DNA of 6,770 nucleotides from Deltaproteobacteria bacterium (GCA_019313505.1 JAFDBA010000160.1:1-6770), one strand, 5' to 3'. Positions 1 to 5,488 are shown, numbered from the stretch's first letter. The notes: generated from the sequence alone by a model not told the origin. Translations and numbers: made by a program.

Positions 1-350
1 AGGTGAATTACCTGATCCATACTGATGCAATAAAAGAAAATCTGATTCCTGAAAATATATCAAAAAGCAAACGAAAATTTATTTATGCTGATGAAGCGGA
101 TTTGTTGAATATTGCCTTGTTTGGAAAAACTGCTAAAGAGTGGCGAGAAGAGAACCCAGAATTAAAAGGTAATATCAGGGATTACGCTACACTCGAACAA
201 CTGGTGGTCTTATCCAACATGGAAAGCTATAATTCAGAACTAATAAAAATGAAAATACTTTCTGAAGATAGGTTAAAAAAACTCAATAAAATCGCGATTG
301 ATCAAATGAAAGTATTAATTGCAAATAAATCGTTTAAAAAGCTGACATGA
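1..350 (+). CDS. KilA-N domain protein, C-terminal part (5' truncated by window edge)
   Basis: The reading frame is open from the left edge and ends at TGA 348-350. The first codon that could serve as a start (GTG at 3) is probably internal, so this is the tail of a longer gene. The visible 115 residues match, from memory, the C-terminal region of KilA-N domain proteins encoded beside type I restriction systems: an early segment YLIHTDAIKENLIPENI, then YADEADLLNIALFGKTAKEW, then a helical stretch with NIRDYATLEQLVVLSNME and a final KLNKIAIDQMKVL. The DNA-binding KilA-N domain itself would lie upstream of the window. The role is presumably DNA binding, but the link to restriction control is only by association. 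An hsdM remnant lies 131 bp downstream in the same orientation, which fits a former restriction-modification operon. The family assignment is fairly firm and the function is not. Confidence 0.75.
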   Translation, partial: VNYLIHTDAIKENLIPENISKSKRKFIYADEADLLNIALFGKTAKEWREENPELKGNIRDYATLEQLVVLSNMESYNSELIKMKILSEDRLKKLNKIAIDQMKVLIANKSFKKLT

Positions 351-358
351 AGCAATCA

Positions 359-377
359 ATGAAGAAAAAAACTTCAT
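359..377 (+). repeat. Small stem-loop with A-rich loop after the KilA-N gene
   Basis: ATGAAG at 359-364 pairs with CTTCAT at 372-377 around a loop of seven A residues, nine bases after the stop codon. No U-run follows, so it does not look like an intrinsic terminator. The rest of the 351-481 gap shows a TATACT (450-455) that could be a -10 box but has no convincing -35 box, and TAAGGA just before hsdM as its ribosome binding site. Confidence 0.3.
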
Positions 378-481
378 GTTCTTCATGGTGAAAAACAATA
401 CATTTTATGCGTAGAAATTCATCTAATAGGTGAACTAATACACACAGGATATACTAAACATATTTGAAGTAAGGATAAATT

Positions 482-764
482 ATGAGTCCGGCAGATATTG
501 TGCAAAAATTGTGGAACTATTGTAACGTCCTGCGTGATGACCTGTCTGCGTGCGCCCACGCACAGGCAGGCGGGAATGAGTTATGGTGATTATGTGGAGC
601 AGCTTACTTATCTGCTGTTTCTTAAAATGGCAGATGAACGGACAAAACCGCCATATAAGCAGAAAAGCATTGTGCCGAAAAATTATGATTGGCCCAGCTT
701 GATAAAAAAAGATGGTGATGAGTTGTTTGAACATTACCGGAATACTTTTCGAATGGGGGTCTGA
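482..764 (+). pseudogene. hsdM: Type I restriction-modification methyltransferase subunit HsdM, N-terminal remnant
   Basis: From ATG 482, preceded by TAAGGA about 7 bases upstream, the frame reads MSPADIVQKLWNYCNVLRDD. This is the typical beginning of the HsdM N-terminal helical domain (HsdM_N). A GC-rich palindrome then interrupts the gene at 541-570, and this frame runs into TGA at 587-589. The homology resumes one frame over from about 573: GMSYGDYVEQLTYLLFLKMADE, then a KNYDWPSL segment and DELFEHYRNTF, ending at TGA 762-764. About 31 extra bases separate the two halves, giving a net +1 shift. Intact HsdM proteins are about 500 residues with the SAM-binding and NPPF/NPPY methylase motifs much further along. 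None of that is here, so the gene is doubly broken and cannot encode an active methyltransferase. No hsdS or hsdR is in the window. The family call is very secure. Confidence 0.9.
541..570 (+). repeat. 30-bp GC-rich palindromic element inserted in hsdM
   Basis: The left arm CCTGTCTGCGTGCG (541-554) and the right arm CACGCACAGGCAGG (557-570) form a 14-bp hairpin with a two-base centre. The reverse complement of the right arm is CCTGCCTGTGCGTG. It differs from the left arm at four positions, all pyrimidine exchanges that give G-U pairs in one RNA orientation, so the stem could remain fully paired as RNA. It is far more GC-rich than its surroundings and splits the conserved HsdM segment RDD / GMSYGDY. 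It therefore looks like an inserted short mobile palindrome (REP/MITE-like) rather than native coding sequence. No second copy was found in this window. Confidence 0.7.
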
Positions 765-777
765 CCACGTTAAGTGT

Positions 778-807
778 CTGATAATTTGTAAAAAGAGCTT
801 TTAAAAT
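778..807 (+). promoter_or_regulatory. Weak candidate sigma70 promoter upstream of the SagB-like gene
   Basis: CTGATA (778-783, four of six matches to TTGACA) and TAAAAT (802-807, five of six to TATAAT) are separated by 18 bases. Transcription would begin near 814, inside the 803-838 inverted repeat and about 83 bases before the SagB-like start codon. This is a by-eye call in AT-rich DNA. Confidence 0.25.
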
Positions 808-838
808 GGCTGTTGTTTGGTCTTAAACATGCCATTTT
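803..838 (+). repeat. Two-part stem-loop in the leader of the SagB-like gene
   Basis: AAAATGGC (803-810) pairs perfectly with GCCATTTT (831-838). Inside it TGTTT (814-818) can pair with AAACA (825-829) around a six-base loop, giving a two-tier hairpin. It lies in the 132-bp gap between the hsdM remnant and the SagB-like gene. There is no long T-run after it, so a terminator is unlikely. It could be a leader structure or the scar of a small element. Confidence 0.4.
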
Positions 839-896
839 GGGTACAAAATTGTAAGTCTAAGGAGCTTAAAATCTTAGCATTATCTAAAGGCACCAC

Positions 897-1670
897 ATGC
901 TGAGCTATCTTACAAGAAGAGAGATCTTAAAAAAGATTACCAATTATCTTATGGCATTTTTTATTATGCCTTTTTTCTCTATCAGGAAGGCCATGGCCAG
1001 AAAGGTAGATGGCACGACCGGGAGGGAGGAGCGCCAGATGAACTTACCTAAACCCAGATTAAAAGGAGAAGTCTCTGTCGAGGAGGCCATTAAACATCGC
1101 AGAACCATTCGGTCATATCTATCAAAACCTTTAACCCTGGAACAGCTCTCACAGATTTTCTGGGCTGCACAGGGTATCACCGAGGATAGGGGCTACAAAC
1201 GGTCGGCCCCTTCTGGTGGGGCCTTATACCCCATGGATATTTATGCGGTAGTGGGTGATAATGGCGTGAAAGGACTAAAGGCGGGTATCTATCATTATGA
1301 TCCTCATAAACATGCTGCATTGTTGATCACAGAAGGGGACTTCAGAGAAGATGTGGCCAGGACAGCGCTATCACAGATGTGGATGGCAAGAGCCCCCCTA
1401 AACCTGGTGATCACTTCAGAATATAGACGGATTACAGGCAAGTACGGTACCAGAGGAGAAAGGTATGCTATGATCGAGGCCGGTCATGTAGGGCAAAATA
1501 TCTTTCTCCAGGCGGAGGCCCTTGGTCTGAGAGCCGGGATCGTGGGTGCTTTTCATGATAATGATGTGATCCGGGTCATGAAAATTAGCAGATCCCATGA
1601 ACCCCTGCTCATCTTACCTGTGGGATATGGCCTGTGGGATATGGGACGTAACGCCCTCTCCGTCTGGTAA
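897..1670 (+). CDS. Tat-exported SagB/ThcOx-type dehydrogenase (nitroreductase fold, FMN-dependent)
   Basis: This 257-residue protein starts at ATG 897, behind AAAGG at 886-890. Residues 6-13 (TRREILKK) form a twin-arginine motif. A hydrophobic stretch at 17-29 and an AMA site at 32-34 complete a likely Tat signal, so the folded flavoprotein is probably exported. The nitroreductase domain runs from about 60 to 245. It holds HRRTIRSY (67-74), the usual FMN-phosphate arginine region, then SAPSGGALYP (103-112), typical of the SagB/ThcOx branch, EAGHVGQNIFLQAEALGL (194-211) and a terminal ILPVGYG (239-245). SagB enzymes oxidise azolines to azoles in peptide natural products, but no cyclodehydratase or precursor peptide is encoded nearby. 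Stand-alone exported members have unknown substrates, so the reaction here is unassigned. The gene is somewhat more GC-rich than its neighbours. Confidence 0.85.
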   Translation: MLSYLTRREILKKITNYLMAFFIMPFFSIRKAMARKVDGTTGREERQMNLPKPRLKGEVSVEEAIKHRRTIRSYLSKPLTLEQLSQIFWAAQGITEDRGYKRSAPSGGALYPMDIYAVVGDNGVKGLKAGIYHYDPHKHAALLITEGDFREDVARTALSQMWMARAPLNLVITSEYRRITGKYGTRGERYAMIEAGHVGQNIFLQAEALGLRAGIVGAFHDNDVIRVMKISRSHEPLLILPVGYGLWDMGRNALSVW

Positions 1671-1673
1671 AAG

Positions 1674-1692
1674 TTGACACGATTGTAGTCAA
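1674..1692. promoter_or_regulatory. Small dyad TTGAC-N9-GTCAA after the SagB-like gene
   Basis: TTGAC (1674-1678) and GTCAA (1688-1692) form a five-base dyad starting three bases after the stop codon. The left arm is part of a perfect TTGACA -35-like hexamer, but no good -10 box lies at the right spacing. The rest of the 1671-1928 gap holds GAGCT-GCG-AGCTC (1749-1761), another short perfect dyad, and no convincing gene. Confidence 0.2.
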
Positions 1693-1815
1693 AAGCTTTC
1701 TTAATTCGGTAAAATCATAAATACTGTTGGAAGAGAAGGTTTAACCCTTGAGCTGCGAGCTCGTACTATAGTTTCTTCCTTCCGCCAGGTTTAAGTCGAG
1801 GAACAACTTGGAGCA

Positions 1816-1844
1816 TTGACTCCGCATTTGACAAGGCTGATGAT
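1816..1844 (+). promoter_or_regulatory. Candidate sigma70 promoter for the SLOG gene pair
   Basis: TTGACT (1816-1821, five of six) and GATGAT (1839-1844, four of six) are separated by exactly 17 bases. Transcription would start near 1851, leaving a leader of about 78 bases before the start codon at 1929. A second hexamer, TTGACA at 1828-1833, has no -10 partner at normal spacing. The call rests on hexamer matches alone. Confidence 0.3.
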
Positions 1845-1928
1845 TCCTGGCTTTCAAACTAATTATTACAAATGAGGAGCTTTCTGCTAAGCTGATAAAA
1901 GTACAGATGAAATAAAGGAGTAAAGACA

Positions 1929-2399
1929 ATGCTCAAAAAGATTATATCATGTGGTCAAACAGAAGCAGATCAGGCAGCATTGGATATCGCAATAAAACTA
2001 CGAATCCCTCATGGTGGATGGACACCAAAAGACCGGATTGCTGGAGCTGACATTATACCTGAGCGATTCAAACTCCAAGAAATGCAAACCGATAATTATT
2101 CTGAATGTATAAAACAGAACGTAATCGATTCAATGGGAACACTTATAATATCGAATGGTTCACTTATCGGGGATTTAGATTATGCCAGAAAGATGGCATT
2201 AAGACATAAACGTCAGATGCTTGGTATTGATCTTAATCAAACGGATGACGCTAAGGGTGCTCTTCTCATTAATGATTGGATTCATTTATACCGTATCGAT
2301 GTTCTGCATGTTATTGGGCCAGATGCGGAAGTGAATCCTTATGTTAGGAACCAAACAGAGCATCTGATAGAAGGTGCACTTACAATGCGATCTGTATAA
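1929..2399 (+). CDS. SLOG-fold putative molybdenum carrier protein (cpYpsA-like), degenerate paralog 1
   Basis: The gene starts at ATG 1929 after a strong ribosome binding site AAGGAG (1915-1920) and encodes 156 residues, the usual size of a single cpYpsA/'putative molybdenum carrier' domain. The family opens with K-K-I-I-S-G-G-Q-T-G-A-D followed by ALD and PHGGW. Here residues 4-15 read KIISCGQTEADQ, with PHGGW at 27-31, NVIDSMGT at 64-71 and IGDLDY at 80-85. Compared with the downstream paralog, 44 of the first 75 residues are identical by eye with no gaps. However, the glycine-rich loop has G8 changed to C and G12 to E, the DSDGT motif has lost its aspartate (M69), and TGG has become IGD. 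SLOG domains bind nucleotides or related ligands, so this copy may have lost or altered that binding. The molybdenum link is a database family name and not proven activity. Confidence 0.75.
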   Translation: MLKKIISCGQTEADQAALDIAIKLRIPHGGWTPKDRIAGADIIPERFKLQEMQTDNYSECIKQNVIDSMGTLIISNGSLIGDLDYARKMALRHKRQMLGIDLNQTDDAKGALLINDWIHLYRIDVLHVIGPDAEVNPYVRNQTEHLIEGALTMRSV

Positions 2400-2416
2400 G
2401 ATGTGTTAACTAAAAT

Positions 2417-2428
2417 CTGCTAAAGCAG
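2417..2428 (+). repeat. Short hairpin between the two SLOG paralogs
   Basis: CTGC (2417-2420) pairs with GCAG (2425-2428) around TAAA in the 57-bp spacer between the paralogs. It is too short and lacks a U-run, so it should not stop transcription. The two genes are probably co-transcribed. Confidence 0.25.
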
Positions 2429-2456
2429 GTTCAAATAGAACACAAGAGTAAGAATA

Positions 2457-3281
2457 ATGCTTAAAAAAATCATATCAGGTGGGCAACTTGGTGCTGACCA
2501 AGCGGCCCTCGATGCAGCCATAAAATACAACCTCCCCCATGGTGGGTGGATTCAAAAGGGACGTAAAATAAAGAATGGGATATTACCGGATAAATACGAA
2601 TTGGAAGAAATGCCCGTTGCCGGTTATAAAGAACGGATTGAACAGAACGTTATAGATTCTGATGGAACTGTCATATTCTCACATGGAGATTTAACAGGTG
2701 GTGCTGATTATAGCATGAAAATGACAGAAAGGCATAAACGACCCACCCTGCATATTGATTTGAAAGAGACTCCTGCATTTATAGCAGCTTCTAAAATAAA
2801 CACTTGGATCATAGAGAATAATATTGAAGTTTTGAATGTAGCTGGTTCAAGAGCCAGTGAAGATCCTGATATATATAAAAACACAATGTATATTATTGAA
2901 GATTCTATATTGCTTTCTTTGATAAAAGCTAAACCCGGTGAACACCTTGCTGATTATGATAGAAAGGAGCTGCTTGATAAACTTCCGATTCCTCCCAAAA
3001 CAGTTGACGAAGCTGTAGATCAAGTAATTTCTGATTTGGATTTAAAGGATAAAATAAAAATTGCGCACATGGACTTAAGCGATCTGTTAGATGTACATTC
3101 TAACTTACATGTATATTTTAAGAATTTTTTTGGTCTGTGGTCTGAAAATACAGAACTGCTTGCATCCTGTAGATCCATCTCTAAGGGAAATGTGTATCGT
3201 GAGGATGATGTCAAACTTGTTATCATCAAGGCCCTACGGAATAAGCTAAGGGAAACCCATGTATTGCGAGTTGTTAAATGA
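2457..3281 (+). CDS. SLOG-fold putative molybdenum carrier (cpYpsA-like) fused to a DUF6794-like domain
   Basis: This 274-residue protein starts at ATG 2457 behind a weak GAG site (2446-2448). The N-terminal half (about 1-155) is a canonical cpYpsA/SLOG domain: KIISGGQLGADQAALD at 4-19, PHGGW at 27-31, NVIDSDGT at 64-71, DLTGGADYS at 78-86 and HIDL at 99-102. The glycine-rich motifs expected for ligand binding are intact, unlike those of the upstream paralog. A linker follows at about 156-176. Then a second domain at about 178-264 begins PPKTVDEAVDQVISDL and contains LHVYFKNFFGLW (217-228), ELLASC and a final VIIKALRNKL. That matches the DUF6794 pattern, a small helical domain of unknown function. 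The gene's TGA overlaps the ATG of the next reading frame (ATGA, 3278-3281), indicating translational coupling. The domain calls come from motif memory, and the ligand is unknown. Confidence 0.75.
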   Translation: MLKKIISGGQLGADQAALDAAIKYNLPHGGWIQKGRKIKNGILPDKYELEEMPVAGYKERIEQNVIDSDGTVIFSHGDLTGGADYSMKMTERHKRPTLHIDLKETPAFIAASKINTWIIENNIEVLNVAGSRASEDPDIYKNTMYIIEDSILLSLIKAKPGEHLADYDRKELLDKLPIPPKTVDEAVDQVISDLDLKDKIKIAHMDLSDLLDVHSNLHVYFKNFFGLWSENTELLASCRSISKGNVYREDDVKLVIIKALRNKLRETHVLRVVK

Positions 3282-3430
3282 CGAAATCTAAAATCATTAA
3301 AATTGATCGTGTCGGTCAGATTTTGTTTGAGTGCAATAACCTGGCAAGACATATCAACATTTCTGTTAAACCATTCAAAGGCGTGCGAGTTGCCGTTCCT
3401 TTGATTCCGAGGTTTTGCAGGAAAAAATAA
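3278..3430 (+). pseudogene. YgjP/DUF45-type metallopeptidase, truncated N-terminal fragment
   Basis: A 50-codon frame starts at the ATG that overlaps the previous stop codon and ends at TAA 3428-3430. It reads MTKSKIIKIDRVGQILFECN, then LARHINISVKPFKGVRVAVP, which matches the N-terminus of YgjP-like (DUF45, M48-related) zinc metallopeptidases. Those are usually over 200 residues, with an HExxH-type zinc site far downstream that is absent here. After VAVP the sequence stops resembling the family in this frame. In the adjacent frame, bases 3397-3429 read SFDSEVLQEKI, which looks like the family's next segment, so a frameshifting deletion followed by loss of the rest of the gene is likely. The fragment runs to within five bases of the SRAP start. 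Such peptidase genes often sit beside type I restriction genes. A functional micropeptide is possible but less likely. Confidence 0.65.
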
Positions 3431-3435
3431 ACCCC

Positions 3436-4119
3436 ATGTGTGGAAGATTCGTTCAATACAATTTATTACAAGCGGTTCAGCAAATATTCAATATCGACAC
3501 GATATCGTTTGAAGTCATCCCGAACTACAATGTCGCACCCACACAAGATATACTTGCCGTTATAAAGCATAATAACGAAAATAAACTGGAGAAGCTTCAT
3601 TGGGGTCTTGTGCCGTTTTGGGCAAAGGATATTTCCATTGGCTCCAGGATGATTAATGCACGGGCAGAAACTGTCGCTGTGAAACCCAGTTTCCGTACCG
3701 CCTTTAAAAAACGTAGATGCTTGATTCCTGCAGATGGATTTTATGAATGGAAAGGTGAGAAAGGAAAAAAGCAACCATACTATGTTTCCAACCCTTCTGG
3801 CGAACCTTTTGAGTTTGCTGGTTTGTGGGAAATATGGACTAATAAGGAAAATGCTGAAGAATCTGTTTATAAATCCTGCACAATTATAACAACCACAGCA
3901 ATTGGAACCATTCGTGAAATTCACCATCGTATGCCGGTGATTCTTGACCCAAAGTTCCATGAAAAATGGCTGAATGCTGAGATACAAGACCCAAAAGAAT
4001 TAGAGATTATCCTGAAAGATGGCTTAATCCATGATATGAAATATTATCCGGTATCAAAATTAGTAAACTCGGTTAAAAATAATGACCCAAACTGTATTAA
4101 GCCGACAGATGAAAATTAA
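3436..4119 (+). CDS. yedK: SRAP domain protein (YedK/HMCES family), abasic-site DNA-protein crosslink protein
   Basis: The protein has 227 residues from ATG 3436. The start is fixed by family chemistry: after removal of Met1, Cys2 becomes the N-terminal residue that attacks abasic sites in single-stranded DNA, so the upstream in-frame TTG at 3415 would abolish function. MCGRF opens the protein. PNYNVAPTQ is at 29-37, LHWGLVPFWAKD at 54-65, MINARAET with N74 and R76 at 72-79, and RCLIPADGFYEWK with E104 at 94-106. IHHRMPVIL at 162-170 carries the catalytic-type histidine (H163). All the expected active-site positions are present, at the usual length for bacterial members (about 220). The protein shields abasic sites by a thiazolidine crosslink. 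AGGA at 3419-3422 lies 13 bases upstream, a loose ribosome binding site inside the preceding remnant. The gene is probably the last of the SLOG operon. Confidence 0.93.
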   Translation: MCGRFVQYNLLQAVQQIFNIDTISFEVIPNYNVAPTQDILAVIKHNNENKLEKLHWGLVPFWAKDISIGSRMINARAETVAVKPSFRTAFKKRRCLIPADGFYEWKGEKGKKQPYYVSNPSGEPFEFAGLWEIWTNKENAEESVYKSCTIITTTAIGTIREIHHRMPVILDPKFHEKWLNAEIQDPKELEIILKDGLIHDMKYYPVSKLVNSVKNNDPNCIKPTDEN

Positions 4120-4129
4120 TGAATATTCA
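4120..4129. repeat. 10-bp perfect palindrome just after the SRAP stop codon
   Basis: TGAATATTCA immediately follows the TAA at 4117-4119. It lies 13 bases upstream of the next promoter's -35 hexamer. It could be an accessory protein site or chance in AT-rich DNA. Confidence 0.2.
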
Positions 4130-4141
4130 ATGATAAATGAT

Positions 4142-4170
4142 TTGACTCCCTCATTTTATCGCGATAATAT
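4142..4170 (+). promoter_or_regulatory. Sigma70-like promoter of the AAA/DUF4143 ATPase, predicted leaderless
   Basis: TTGACT (4142-4147, five of six) and TAATAT (4165-4170, four of six) are separated by exactly 17 bases. Transcription is expected about seven bases after the -10 box, at 4177, which is the A of the ATG start codon. No Shine-Dalgarno sequence stands at a usable distance, since the only candidate, GAG 4171-4173, is three bases from the ATG. A leaderless message is therefore predicted. Read-through from the SRAP gene is an alternative source of transcript. Confidence 0.5.
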
Positions 4171-4173
4171 GAG
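4150..4173. promoter_or_regulatory. 24-bp near-perfect palindromic operator overlapping the promoter
   Basis: The left half CTCATTTTATCG and right half CGATAATATGAG are exact reverse complements except for one mismatched pair (positions 6 and 19), centred on TCGCGA. The palindrome covers most of the promoter spacer and the whole -10 hexamer, the classical place for a repressor dimer. GACTC (4144-4148) and GAGTC (4171-4175) add a second, offset pair of arms. No regulator gene is adjacent. The ATPase has a winged-helix-like segment, so self-regulation is conceivable but unproven. Confidence 0.6.
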
Positions 4174-4176
4174 TCT

Positions 4177-5445
4177 ATGCCATCAAATTATTATATAAAA
4201 AAATATGTTGAAACTTATATTTTTGACCAAACTCTAACCGGTCGGCACATGGTCTTTCTTGCAGGGCCGCGACAGGTTGGAAAAACCAGGTTGGCAAAGC
4301 ATTGGTTAAATCTTCATGGATGCCGGAACCTATATTTCAATTGGGATGATATTGCCGTTCGACAGGCATACCTTGCTAACAGCCGCTTCTTTGAATCGCC
4401 GGCCAGGATGTTAAACCATAAAGATCCGTGGATTGTTTTTGATGAAATTCATAAACGCAATAAATGGCGCGATATACTCAAAGGGGCATATGACATTTTT
4501 TGTGATGAGTTTAGATTTCTGGTAACCGGAAGCGCCCGACTTGATTTATTTCGCCGATCAGGAGACTCGCTTGTAGGAAGATACAATCTTTTTCACATGA
4601 TGCCGCTAAACATTGGTGAAATAATTGGAAAGCCATTTGAGAAATGTTTTTTAAGGATAATGGATCCGATTCTGTCTGCAGATGCCTTTAAAAATCAGGC
4701 TGAACTACCCGTCTCATCGGATATAAAAGATGCATATAATGCCCTTATGCAGTATGGACCATTCCCTGAACCCTTTCTACGGCAAAATGAAAGGTTTTGC
4801 CGGAAATGGCATCAGGATTATTTTAGCCTGCTAATCAGAGAGGATCTCAGGGATGTCAGCCGGATAATAGAATTGGATAAAATTGAAAATCTTATTTTGC
4901 TCCTTTCACCCAGAATTATGGCGCCGCTTTCAATGGCTAACCTGGCCGGTGAGTTGGAAGTGGCTCACACCACAATAAAAAGCTGGCTGGAACAATTGAA
5001 AAGGTTGTTCCTTGTATTTCCTGTTTCTCCATGGGTTAAAAAAATCCCAAGAGGACTTAGAAAAGGAAAGAAATGGTACTTTATGGACTGGTATTATGCG
5101 CCGGAAGGTTCGGCCCGTCTGGAAAACATGGTGGCAACCTATATGTACCGAACCTGTAAAGTTATGACCGATATGGGATACGGTGATTATCGTCTCCATT
5201 ATGTAAGGACGCTGGACAAGAAAGAGATTGACTTTGTTATTGCGCGTGACAACAAGCCGATATTGGCTGTTGAGGTAAAAAAGGGCGATATGGCGTTAAC
5301 AAGACCTTTAAAAGACAGGAAAAAATGGTTTCCTGATTCAAACCCAATTGGAATACAGGTGGTCGACAAAAGAGATGTTCTTCAGAAACATCCCGGCAAC
5401 ACCTGGATAATGAGCGTCGAACGATTTTTATCTCTCCTGATTTAA
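4177..5445 (+). CDS. ATP-binding protein of the AAA_14/DUF4143 family
   Basis: This 422-residue protein has the full layout of the widespread AAA_14/DUF4143 family, usually 380-450 residues. The ATPase domain has a Walker A motif GPRQVGKT at 30-37, Walker B WIVFDE at 85-90, a sensor-like LVTGSAR at 115-121 and arginines in RRSGDSLVGRY (126-136) typical of the family's finger region. A helical, winged-helix-like section at about 245-282 (SMANLAGELEVAHTTIKSWLEQL) precedes the DUF4143 part. The C-terminal part resembles a PD-(D/E)XK nuclease core: E316 in the LENMV segment, D352 in EIDFVI, then E366 and K368 in AVEVK. The start at 4177 keeps the family's N-terminal helix. Such proteins are common in accessory regions and have been linked to toxin-antitoxin or defence roles, but the substrate here is unknown. 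The gene has its own operator-bearing promoter. Confidence 0.88.
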   Translation: MPSNYYIKKYVETYIFDQTLTGRHMVFLAGPRQVGKTRLAKHWLNLHGCRNLYFNWDDIAVRQAYLANSRFFESPARMLNHKDPWIVFDEIHKRNKWRDILKGAYDIFCDEFRFLVTGSARLDLFRRSGDSLVGRYNLFHMMPLNIGEIIGKPFEKCFLRIMDPILSADAFKNQAELPVSSDIKDAYNALMQYGPFPEPFLRQNERFCRKWHQDYFSLLIREDLRDVSRIIELDKIENLILLLSPRIMAPLSMANLAGELEVAHTTIKSWLEQLKRLFLVFPVSPWVKKIPRGLRKGKKWYFMDWYYAPEGSARLENMVATYMYRTCKVMTDMGYGDYRLHYVRTLDKKEIDFVIARDNKPILAVEVKKGDMALTRPLKDRKKWFPDSNPIGIQVVDKRDVLQKHPGNTWIMSVERFLSLLI

Positions 5446-5471
5446 TTTTACAATAAGTTGCCACTGTAAAA
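5446..5471 (+). terminator. AT-rich stem-loop right after the ATPase gene (weak terminator candidate)
   Basis: TTTTACA (5446-5452) pairs perfectly with TGTAAAA (5465-5471) around a 12-base loop, starting at the base after the stop codon. The stem is almost all A-T, and on the plus strand an A-run rather than a T-run follows, so termination would be inefficient. It may only mark the transcript end or protect the 3' end. Confidence 0.25.
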
Positions 5472-5488
5472 AAAACAAGGGGGTCTTC

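Noticed and set aside
498..764. An ATG at 498 in the second HsdM frame, giving an 88-residue protein
   Set aside because: Its first 25 or so codons are the wrong-frame reading of the true HsdM start and of the palindrome. Only the part from about 573 onward is homologous, so it is half of a frameshifted pseudogene.
1741..1929. 62-codon minus-strand open frame in the gap before the first SLOG gene
   Set aside because: It is short, without a recognised family, and its 5' end coincides with the ribosome binding site of the plus-strand gene. It may be a relic but nothing supports expression.
3020..3352. 110-codon minus-strand open frame
   Set aside because: It is antisense to the DUF6794-like domain and the peptidase stub, both supported by family motifs.
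3415..3435. Upstream TTG start for the SRAP gene
   Set aside because: It would add seven residues before the catalytic Cys2, which must become N-terminal. MCGRF at 3436 is the family start.
3466..3987. 173-codon open frame on the minus strand
   Set aside because: It lies wholly antisense to the well-supported SRAP gene and shows no recognisable motif.
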